From JAWLHU01 sp041690255 (GTDB lineage Bacteria > Bacillota > Sulfobacillia > Symbiobacteriales > Symbiobacteriaceae), in NCBI GenBank assembly GCA_041690255.1, contig JAWLHU010000001.1, forward strand, positions 496,001-560,000: DNA of 64,000 nucleotides. The letters run 5' to 3'. A model generated the notes under the pieces. It was given only the letters and a program-made list of their open reading frames with translations, had not been told where the DNA came from and did no database searches. The number at the start of each line of letters is the position of its first letter. The first letter of the stretch is position 1. The translations under genes and the position numbers were made by a program. Below, piece by piece: positions 27,258-33,560 of this stretch.

Positions 27258-28820
27258 TCAGTGCCCTTTTTTAGCGTTGTGGCTCTCAAACACGCGGCGC
27301 AGTTGCATGAGCATGAACTGGTAGTCAGGGGTGTTGTACTTGCGGTACAGCGCCGCGTGCTTGTCGACCAGTCGCATGGAGCAGCCTGTGGTTTTGCGAA
27401 TGAGGGGGAGCGGCATGCCACGCTCGATGAGGCCAACGACCTTGGCGAAGGTCAGCAGGTAGTTCTCGATGCTGGAGTAGCCATGGCCTGTTCGCCGGAC
27501 GATTTCGGTCTCCGTATAGCCCTGGAGGTACAACTCAATAATCTTGGCTGCATGCGTGAGGCCAGGGCCCATGTCAGCGATGTTTCCCCGGGTTGGCAGA
27601 ACGACCTCCGGGTGCTCTTTCATGAGGTGTTGGATAACGCCGGGGTGAACCCCAAGAAGGAAGGCGAGGTCTGGTTGCGTGAGCAAGCCACCCTGAGACC
27701 TGGCCTGTGTGGTATAGCGTAACAGGCGTTGCCACTTCAGTTCTGACGTGGCGTCCAAGCTGACCACTGAGACATCGGCAGGACTGTAATACGTAAGTTG
27801 GACCGGAACCAACTCGCACTCACTGAGCGCCTTACCGGGTGGCTCGTGTTCTGCTACTGCGTAGTACACGACGGTTTCCGGCGAGCGTTGCTGGGTCAAG
27901 TCCTCCGCGGCAAGTTCCTCCAACAGCGCCAAGAAGCTGTGGGCTTTAGCCAAGGAGAAGGCGTGCTGCAATTGCAGTTCAGCCAGCAACCATGTGCGGG
28001 CGTCCTGCCCACCGCCTGCAAGAGGGGCAGCGGACACCAACCGGCCGGGAAGCGATTCCGCTAGTTTCGCGGCGCCGCCGGTCCGCCGGTCGAGGTCCTG
28101 ATACTCAGCGACCAGGGCAGGGTGCAAGCCAAGCCGCTCCCCAATAGCGGCCGGGTCCAGCCCGGCTTCTGAAAGCTGGGCTACGTGAAGGAAGTCCACC
28201 TGGTACTGCTGCCAAGTCGCCATGCTTAACCAAAGGCGCTGACGGATCGCAGTCGGCTTCTCTCCTGCCAGGAACCGGTCCAGCGCCATGGTGGAACGGA
28301 ATGCACGTCCCTGCCGGTATTTCTTGGCCATCCCCGCCACCGGCAGCCGAGCGCCTTCTTCCCACAGCGGAGCCAGCCGTTCCCGGATTGACTTTCCTGT
28401 CACGTTAGCCAGGAAGCACAGCATGCCGGCGGTCAGGGACGCGTGCTGCCAGTACGCCTCCTCGATGAGCCGAGCCATACGGGCGTTCTGTAAGGTTTTA
28501 AGACCGAACTCCCGCTGAAGCTCCAGGTCGTCGTGACTCCAGGGGGTGAGGACCACCTCACGCTGGGGCAATTCACAGGCCGGCCGCTTCCGGTGGGCCT
28601 CGGCCCCGGCCAATGCCCTGAACTGGATCTGCTCCTCCAACCGGTTGACCAGGGAGCGTGTTAGCAGCAGGTACCCCTTCTGGGCCACCTGCTCAGCCTC
28701 GCCAGAGGCGACACCGAACCGATCCCTGGTCTGGCGCAGAAGCCAGGAGTACACGGTCTTCACGGCCACCGAATCCACATGGTTGATGAGCTTCTGCCGG
28801 AACAGCCTGACCCGCCCCAT
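27258..28820 (-). CDS. Multi-HTH protein, DUF1670-like, element gene A
   Basis: The 520-residue protein carries three or more serial helix-turn-helix units in its C-terminal 150 residues: LTQPDLAFLLGVHPGVIQHL, IIELYLQGYTETEIVRRTGH with GYSSIENYLLTF, and GMPLPLIRKTTGCSMRLVDK. The end LYRKYNTPDYQFMLMQL is what I associate with the DUF1670 family. The N-terminus includes another possible HTH (SIRERLAPLWEEG, KPTAIRQRLWLSM). The ATG at 28820 has AGGGGG nine bases upstream, buried in a long hairpin. The series of HTHs suggests binding to extended DNA such as transposon ends. No nuclease motif is recognised. Confidence 0.75.
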   Translation of the reverse strand: MGRVRLFRQKLINHVDSVAVKTVYSWLLRQTRDRFGVASGEAEQVAQKGYLLLTRSLVNRLEEQIQFRALAGAEAHRKRPACELPQREVVLTPWSHDDLELQREFGLKTLQNARMARLIEEAYWQHASLTAGMLCFLANVTGKSIRERLAPLWEEGARLPVAGMAKKYRQGRAFRSTMALDRFLAGEKPTAIRQRLWLSMATWQQYQVDFLHVAQLSEAGLDPAAIGERLGLHPALVAEYQDLDRRTGGAAKLAESLPGRLVSAAPLAGGGQDARTWLLAELQLQHAFSLAKAHSFLALLEELAAEDLTQQRSPETVVYYAVAEHEPPGKALSECELVPVQLTYYSPADVSVVSLDATSELKWQRLLRYTTQARSQGGLLTQPDLAFLLGVHPGVIQHLMKEHPEVVLPTRGNIADMGPGLTHAAKIIELYLQGYTETEIVRRTGHGYSSIENYLLTFAKVVGLIERGMPLPLIRKTTGCSMRLVDKHAALYRKYNTPDYQFMLMQLRRVFESHNAKKGH

Positions 28821-28826
28821 GAAGAA

Positions 28827-28871
28827 CCGCCCCCTGAGTAACTGGCAACAAGGCCAGTTTACCGGGGGCGG
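28827..28871 (-). promoter_or_regulatory. Hairpin that masks the ribosome site of element gene A
   Basis: Two nested perfect stems, CCGCCCCC/GGGGGCGG (28827-28834 with 28864-28871) and AACTGGC/GCCAGTT (28840-28846 with 28853-28859), form one long hairpin around AACAAG. In the minus-strand mRNA the 3' arm contains the AGGGGG Shine-Dalgarno of the gene starting at 28820. Translation should be repressed while folded, as known for several IS elements. Confidence 0.65.
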
Positions 28872-28922
28872 CTCAAGAAGTCGATGTTCCGTTAACAGCT
28901 TCTGGACTCGATTCGGGTCATC

Positions 28923-29387
28923 TGGGTTGATGGCGGTGGTGTGAGAGGTCGACCGGGTGACCCGGTCATCTACTCGATTTCTTTACGCTACAGTGCGGAC
29001 TGACGGTAAAGAAATGGACTGAGATTCGAGGCAGTGGCTCCTTCTTGGCCCCGCGGACCGGAAAACCGGCTAGATAACCAGTCAAATGGCCCACCGACAC
29101 AAACTCACTCCATTTCTTCACGGTCGGCGGCTCCCGGATGGTAAGAATTCGGCGCGAGCAGTCATCTCGCTGGGCGGTCTCGGAGCAACGGGCCCCGCCC
29201 CCAGCGATCCGGCGGCCTGCTCCCGGCGGCGGCGAGGAACTCGACCACGCTCCACAGATTGGCCATGCGATCTCGCAGGCCAGGCGCTCCGCCGATCAAG
29301 CCAGCCCCGGCCTGCCACTACGAGAAGAGGAGCGCCGGGACGGGGACGACGCAGCCCCAACTGCCACCAATATCACAAAAAAAGTGG
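28923..29387. other. Gene-free region with intron-like hairpin and motif repeats
   Basis: No gene is supported here. 28951-28967 holds GACCGGGT-G-ACCCGGTC, followed by ATCTACTCGATT; this resembles domain VI and the 3' end of a group II intron. CCATTTCTT(T/C)A-like words occur at 28978, 29010 (reverse) and 29108, matching those near 18430 and 18616. Confidence 0.4.
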
Positions 29388-29418
29388 TTGACCCTCACGC
29401 AGCGTGAGGGTTTATGCT
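29388..29418 (+). promoter_or_regulatory. MerR-type promoter and operator of the TipA-like gene
   Basis: TTGACC (29388-29393) and TATGCT (29413-29418) are separated by 19 bp. A perfect palindrome ACCCTCACGC-A-GCGTGAGGGT fills 29391-29411. This is the textbook arrangement for MerR-family autoregulation by DNA distortion. Confidence 0.85.
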
Positions 29419-29436
29419 AGGACCGAGGTGAGCGAG

Positions 29437-30207
29437 ATGGCCTACACGGTCAAGAAGGTGGCCGACATGGCGGGGGTCAGTATACGGACCCTCCACCATT
29501 ACGATGAGATCGGCCTCCTGCGGCCGGCATCGACCAGCCAGGCGGGGTACCGGCTCTATACCGACCAGGACCTGGAGCGGCTCCAGCAGGTTCTCTTCTT
29601 CCGGGAGCTCGGCTTCAGCCTGCCGGAAACCAAAGCGATCCTCGACAATCCGCACTTCGACCGGCGTGAGGCGCTGCGGACGCATCGCAAGCTGCTGCTG
29701 GAGCGGCAGAGGCGACTGAACCAGCTGATCCAAACGGTCGAACAGACGCTGGCCACCATGGAAAGGAGCACCGAGATGAAGAAGGAATCGATGTTCGATG
29801 GGTTTGACATGTCTGAGATCGAACGGCACAAGGAACAGTATAAAGATGAGGTCCGCGCCAAATACTCCAAGGAGATCGTCGATGAGAGCGAGCGGCGGGT
29901 CGCCACCTACGGCAAGAGCGACTGGGCGGACATCCAGCAGGAGAGCGGGGCGATCAACCAGGCCATGGCCGACCTCATGGGGACCGATCCGGCCGGCCCG
30001 GCGGTGCAGGAGACGATCGGCCGCTGGTTCAACCTGATCAACGACCGCTTCTACACCTGTACGCCGGAGATCTTCCGGGGTCTGGGCGATCTCTACGTGC
30101 AGGATGGGCGCTTCACCGCCACCTACGACAAGGTGAAGCCCGGCCTGGCGCATTTCATGCGGGAGGCCATGCAGATCTACGCCGACCGGCTGGAGCAGAA
30201 GGGCTAG
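29437..30207 (+). CDS. MerR-family regulator with TipAS antibiotic-binding domain
   Basis: The 256-residue protein has a MerR winged HTH (YTVKKVADMAGVSIRTLHHY, SQAGYRLYTDQDLERLQQVL) and a coiled-coil dimer helix to about residue 115. A TipAS domain follows (SEIERHKEQYKDEVRAKY to the end), a globin-like helical fold. In TipAL and Mta, this domain binds thiopeptide antibiotics or drugs and switches on export genes. ATG 29437 is chosen for the GAGGTG upstream; an earlier GTG-like start would fall inside the operator. The palindromic promoter directly upstream implies autoregulation. No export gene is adjacent. Confidence 0.92.
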   Translation: MAYTVKKVADMAGVSIRTLHHYDEIGLLRPASTSQAGYRLYTDQDLERLQQVLFFRELGFSLPETKAILDNPHFDRREALRTHRKLLLERQRRLNQLIQTVEQTLATMERSTEMKKESMFDGFDMSEIERHKEQYKDEVRAKYSKEIVDESERRVATYGKSDWADIQQESGAINQAMADLMGTDPAGPAVQETIGRWFNLINDRFYTCTPEIFRGLGDLYVQDGRFTATYDKVKPGLAHFMREAMQIYADRLEQKG

Positions 30208-30213
30208 CCAGGG

Positions 30214-30262
30214 AGCTGTCCGTTTTTGCCCACGGGGGGCCTCCGGAGCTGGGCAAAACCAG
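30214..30262. repeat. Inverted repeat CTGTC...TTTTGCCCA
   Basis: CTGTC-CG-TTTTTGCCCA on the left pairs with TGGGCAAAA-CCA-GACAG on the right, and the left arm (AGCTGTCCGTTTTTGCCC) recurs almost unchanged near 30317-30335. It may act as a terminator for the TipA-like gene, but no T run follows on the plus strand. Confidence 0.45.
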
Positions 30263-30453
30263 ACAGATCGGCCGGAAAGGGGCCCGAATCTGGCCAAAAC
30301 AGGGCTGTCAGGCACCTAGCTGTCCGCTTTTGCCCGCCAACGAGAGCGATAGTGTGGTAATTCCGGACAGATGAGGGCCCGCCGACCGGTCCAGGGCAGT
30401 GAACGCAGACAGGCCCAGCGGAAGGCCCGGCCGACCGGCCCAGTGGCATGAGT

Positions 30454-30500
30454 GAGGGCTGTCCCGGAGACCATCGACACGATGGCCCGGGGCAGCCCTC
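30454..30500 (+). terminator. Terminator between convergent genes
   Basis: GAGGGCTGTCCCGG pairs with CCGGGGCAGCCCTC (one G-U) across a 19-base loop, followed by TTTGCTTT. It probably terminates plus-strand transcripts and faces the 3' end of the pseudogene. Confidence 0.7.
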
Positions 30501-30506
30501 TTTGCT

Positions 30507-31232
30507 TTAGATCTCCTGCGCCATGGCGATCAGCTTGGCTGCATCGCCATGGGAGTTCTCCAGGTGGTAGAGCCATTGGCCATCATCGATCAGGAGGCAG
30601 CGGTAGCGCCAGCCGCCCTCCATCCTCTGATCCAGCGAGACCAGGAGCGCCGGGCGACCGCCGACCATGAGCGCCTCGGTCTTGACGGTCCACTCCTCGT
30701 TTATGTTGATGTCGCCCTGGTGACTCCCGGGCCTCCGCCAGCGACTCGGTGATGATCTGCCTGGTTGTATTCGCATCGCCGCCGGGCTCGCTGCCGAAGC
30801 CCCAACTGGTGCTCTCGGCGGTGAGATTGATCGAGAGCCAGCCGAAGGGCCTGGTGAACTCGCCCTGCTCAATCCGTTCCGGCAGCAGGCCGCCAGGGTC
30901 CAGGGTGACCCGGCTCAGGCGCCATCCATCGCCCCGGTGGATGATCGTCAGCATGACGGTCTCGGTCAGATCCATCACGTTGCCGGGAATGCCGGAGGCG
31001 GGGATCGTCAGCCCGGGGCGTAGCCGAGGATCTCAGGCTTCGGGTTCAGCGTCAGGGCGCCGATCACCTTGCTTGACTCCATCTGGCCGAGGCCGTTGTC
31101 GGGAGCGCCCACGGCGCACGCCACATAGAAGCCCTCGGGGTCCAGCATCGCGGTCAGCCCCTTGGCGTCCTGCTGCTCCAGCAAGCGGACCACCTGGCGC
31201 ATCACCTCGAACCGGGCCTGCTGGTCGGTCAT
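30507..31232 (-). pseudogene. Hypothetical NTF2-like gene broken by two frameshifts
   Basis: Three consecutive minus-strand segments read as one protein: MTDQQARFEVMRQVVRLLEQ...EILGYAPG (to about 31015), then LTIPASGIPGNVMDLTETVM...IITESLAEAR (to about 30720), then GDININEEWTVKTEALMVGG...LENSHGDAAKLIAMAQEI. Each junction needs a one- or two-base indel. The fold guess (short helix, then repeated beta strands with a Trp-rich end) resembles SnoaL/NTF2-like or DUF4878-type stress proteins. The start at ATG 31232 has no strong ribosome site, so the real N-terminus may be missing. Confidence 0.65.
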
Positions 31233-31364
31233 GCCGCCGGCCAGCCCACGATGATCTTGTATGTAATCGATGAAGCCTCATCCAGCGCGGTTACGAACTC
31301 TGTCGAACATGACAGGAGATGTCGTATTCAATCTGGCATACTTCACCTGGGAGGTTGATAAGCG

Positions 31365-32201
31365 ATGCGCATGGTACAGGGGAAGATTGCTGTGGTGACC
31401 GGGGCCAGCCGGGGTGCCGGTCGGGGGATTGCGCTGGAGCTGGGGGCCGCCGGTGCCACGGTCTACGTGACCGGGCGGAGCCGCCGGGGAGGTCCGACCA
31501 CCATGAACCGGCCCGAGACGATCGATGATCTGGCCGACGCGATCACGGCGATGGGTGGGGTGGGAATCCCGGTCCAGGTCGACCACACGGATGATGCCCA
31601 GGTGGAGGCGCTCTTCCAGCGGGTGCGGGCGGAGCAGGGGCGGCTGGACCTGCTGGTCAATAACGTCTGGGGCGGCAACGAGGAGGAGATCGGCAGCAAA
31701 CCCTTCTGGGAGGAGGAGATGTCCAACTGGGAGCGGATGTTTGTGGCCGGTATGCGGGCGCATGTAGCTGCCAGCCGTTACGCCGTCCCGCTCATGCTGG
31801 AGCAGGGGCGGGGGTTGATCATCAACACATCCTTCTATGATAGAGGACGGTATACCGGGACCTTCTGGTATGACCTGGCGAAGAACGGGATCTGCCGGGC
31901 GGCCTTCGGCATGGCGCAGCAACTGCGGCCGCACGGGATCGCAGCGGTCGCGGTCAGCCCCGGCTTCATGCGCACGGAGCTGGTCCTGGCGCACTTCGGG
32001 GCGACGGAGGAGACCTGGCGCTCCTTCCCGGACCTGGCCCGGACGGAGACGCCCCGCTATGTAGGACGGGCGGTGGTGGCGCTGGCGGCGGACCCGCAGA
32101 TCATGGCGAAGACGGGCCAGTCGCTGCGGGCCGGGGACCTGGCGCAGGAGTACGGCTTCACGGATGTGGATGGCCGCTATGTGCCACCGTTCGAGATCTA
32201 G
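31365..32201 (+). CDS. Short-chain dehydrogenase/reductase (SDR)
   Basis: The 278-residue protein has the SDR cofactor motif TGASRGAGRG (residues 13-22), a VNNVWGG variant of the NNAG motif and the catalytic Tyr-x3-Lys in WYDLAKNG. The Arg pair in YVTGRSRRGG suggests preference for NADPH. The C-terminal extension of about 40 residues (GQSLRAGDLAQEYGFTDVDG) matches SDR proteins annotated as DHRS1-like. GGGAGG stands ten bases before ATG 31365. A GC hairpin with TTTCGG (32209-32239) follows the stop. The substrate is unknown. Confidence 0.88.
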   Translation: MRMVQGKIAVVTGASRGAGRGIALELGAAGATVYVTGRSRRGGPTTMNRPETIDDLADAITAMGGVGIPVQVDHTDDAQVEALFQRVRAEQGRLDLLVNNVWGGNEEEIGSKPFWEEEMSNWERMFVAGMRAHVAASRYAVPLMLEQGRGLIINTSFYDRGRYTGTFWYDLAKNGICRAAFGMAQQLRPHGIAAVAVSPGFMRTELVLAHFGATEETWRSFPDLARTETPRYVGRAVVALAADPQIMAKTGQSLRAGDLAQEYGFTDVDGRYVPPFEI

Positions 32202-32302
32202 ATAGATGGGGGTCGGGCAGTTCGCCCGGCCCCTTTCGGTTCAGGGGATAGCGCCGCCTGGACGATAATCCTGGGGAAACAGGTTATGTCAAGGTGGTGT
32301 GT

Positions 32303-32524
32303 ATGAGCATCCGTGTGCTGAAGAACAAGAACCGGATGGCGTTCTGGCGGAAGGTGCGGGGGGTTTCGCAGGAGAAGCTGGCGCGGGCCGTCGGGGTCAG
32401 TGCGCACACAATCAGCAACTGCGAACAGGGGTACACCACGCCAGCACCGGAGCATGCCAAGGCCGTCGCAGCCTTCCTTCGGGTGAACATCCGCGAGATC
32501 TTTCCCTTTGAGGTTTTGGAGTGA
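32303..32524 (+). CDS. XRE-family HTH regulator, first of a tandem pair
   Basis: The 73-residue protein is a single Cro/C1-type HTH domain (FWRKVRGVSQEKLARAVGVS, AHTISNCEQGYTTPAPEHAK). It ends with REIFPFEVLE, close to the second copy's RLLFPFEII. The sequence just upstream (AATCCTG-GGGAAA-CAGGTT, 32267-32285) resembles the palindrome before the second gene, suggesting operator duplication together with the gene. It is a small regulator of the YgzD/Cro type; the target is probably its own promoter. Confidence 0.82.
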   Translation: MSIRVLKNKNRMAFWRKVRGVSQEKLARAVGVSAHTISNCEQGYTTPAPEHAKAVAAFLRVNIREIFPFEVLE

Positions 32525-32545
32525 GCGGTTTAGGCTACCGCCACC

Positions 32546-32580
32546 TTGACCATAATCGTGGGAAGCACGATTTATGTAAG
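32546..32580 (+). promoter_or_regulatory. Promoter and palindromic operator of the second XRE gene
   Basis: TTGACC (32546-32551) is followed by the perfect inverted repeat AATCGTG-GGAAG-CACGATT (32554-32572) and TTTATG. A repressor bound here would block the promoter. A diverged form precedes the first XRE gene. Confidence 0.6.
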
Positions 32581-32589
32581 GTGGTTAGT

Positions 32590-32808
32590 ATGCGAGTGTT
32601 CCGGAAGAACCGGGTTGCTTTCTGGCGGAAGGTGCGCGGGATTACGCAGGAGGATCTGGCCAGGAAGCTCGGCGTAACCCGAAGGACGTTGACCCGGTGG
32701 GAGCAAGGCGATGCGATCCCATCACCTGAACGCGCGAAGGAGCTCGCAAGGCTCCTGGCGGTGGACCCGCGCCTCCTCTTCCCGTTCGAGATCATACAAG
32801 GGTCATAG
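32590..32808 (+). CDS. XRE-family HTH regulator, second of a tandem pair
   Basis: The 72-residue Cro/C1-type HTH protein (VAFWRKVRGITQEDLARKLG, VTRRTLTRWEQGDAIPSPER) is clearly paralogous to the gene just upstream. ATG 32590 lies behind AAGGTGG and starts at the position equivalent to the first copy. Its 5' region shares about 60 bp of similarity with the first copy's 5' region, so the duplication included the operator. The HTH recognition helices differ (SAHTISN versus TRRTLTR), so DNA specificity may have diverged. Confidence 0.84.
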   Translation: MRVFRKNRVAFWRKVRGITQEDLARKLGVTRRTLTRWEQGDAIPSPERAKELARLLAVDPRLLFPFEIIQGS

Positions 32809-32901
32809 TCTCGTCCGCAGTGTCATATGGTAAGGTGACCCTGATGGGAGTCCCATTTTGGAAAGACGTGGGAGCCTGGTTCGAAAGGAGTGTGCACGAG
32901 T

Positions 32902-32985
32902 ATGCACTGGCGGAAGCTGCCTCCTCTTTTCTTGGCCGGCGTGATTACCGGCCTGACCCTGGCCCTTTGGATCGCCCTGCGGTGA
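32902..32985 (+). CDS. Possible 27-residue membrane miniprotein
   Basis: ATG 32902 to TGA 32985 encodes MHWRKLPPLFLAGVITGLTL and seven more residues ending ALR. It is a single hydrophobic helix with positive ends. AAAGGAG lies 11 bases upstream. The spacing is a little long and there is no homolog evidence, so this is a tentative call. Confidence 0.35.
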   Translation: MHWRKLPPLFLAGVITGLTLALWIALR

Positions 32986-33038
32986 CGCTAAAAGCAGAGG
33001 CACCGGCACGCTCAGGCGCCGATGCCTCATGTTTTGTT

Positions 33039-33281
33039 TTACCCGCCCACCCGCATGGCCCGCAGGCGGAGGGCTGACTCCACAGCGGCCACCGCCGCCG
33101 GCTCCCCCGAAAAGGTGATAATCACCCGCGGCACGAGGGTGCCGAAGGCCTGGTGCTCGCCCACGGTCAGGTGGGCCTGCCAGCCGGGGCCGGTGTAGGA
33201 TCCGTCCGGGCGGTAGGTGCCGCCCAGGATCTCCAGGTAGCGACGAATCTGCCAGGCCGGGGTGCCCCTTACGTCGAGCAT
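33039..33281 (-). CDS. Small hypothetical protein of the AOR operon (possibly DUF1952-like)
   Basis: The 80-residue protein (LDVRGTPAWQIRRYLEILGG, GWQAHLTVGEHQAFGTLVPR, VIITFSGEPAAVAAVESALR) alternates alpha and beta elements. It is the last gene after the aldehyde oxidoreductase and MoaD-like genes, with a 6-bp gap to the latter. Similar small proteins next to MoaD in other genomes are called DUF1952; I cannot confirm this. A role in tungstopterin or molybdopterin handling is inferred from context. Confidence 0.65.
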   Translation of the reverse strand: MLDVRGTPAWQIRRYLEILGGTYRPDGSYTGPGWQAHLTVGEHQAFGTLVPRVIITFSGEPAAVAAVESALRLRAMRVGG

Positions 33282-33287
33282 GCTGGT

Positions 33288-33560
33288 CTACCCCCCTGCT
33301 GACGGCGGAAAGACGGCGATGGTATCGCTCTCCCGCACGGGGGTCTGAAGCCCCTGCAGATCCCGGACCAGCCGCCCATTTACCATGACGTTGACATGGG
33401 GCAGCAGCTCCATCCGATCGGGGTGGACCACCTCGTTCCGCAGGGCAGGGTGCTGGGCGAAGGTCGCTGAGAGCGCATCGGCCACCGTGGGCGCGGCCTC
33501 TACCTCAACCCGGCCTCCGGGCACGATCATCCGCAGGGTACCGAACAGCTTGACCAGCAC
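33288..33560 (-). CDS. moaD: MoaD/ThiS-family sulfur carrier protein
   Basis: The 90-residue ubiquitin-like protein (MLVKLFGTLRMIVPGGRVEV, LPHVNVMVNGRLVRDLQGLQ) ends in the Gly-Gly tail that is thiocarboxylated for dithiolene formation in pterin cofactors. Its GTG start follows the stop of the aldehyde ferredoxin oxidoreductase gene directly (TAAGTG). The linkage indicates delivery of sulfur for the tungstopterin cofactor of that enzyme. Confidence 0.88.
   Translation of the reverse strand: MLVKLFGTLRMIVPGGRVEVEAAPTVADALSATFAQHPALRNEVVHPDRMELLPHVNVMVNGRLVRDLQGLQTPVRESDTIAVFPPSAGG

Larger units (their letters stand above)
25952..28922 (-). mobile_element. Transposon-like element with 13-bp terminal inverted repeats and two multi-HTH genes
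   Basis: GATGACCCGAATC at 25952-25964 is perfectly repeated in inverted orientation at 28910-28922. The repeats enclose a compact two-gene minus-strand cassette: the last gene's stop codon falls inside the left repeat, and the first gene starts 90 bp inside the right repeat behind a ribosome-site-masking hairpin. The element sits inside the group II intron remnant, just after the end of the maturase fragment. No DDE, tyrosine or serine recombinase motif is evident. I see no clear target-site duplication. Mobility is inference from the compact layout, the repeats and the nested position. Confidence 0.6.

Noticed and set aside
32870..32885. tRNA gene suggested by GGTTCGAA
   Set aside because: No acceptor or anticodon stems can be paired around it. 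I found no credible tRNA or rRNA gene in the window.
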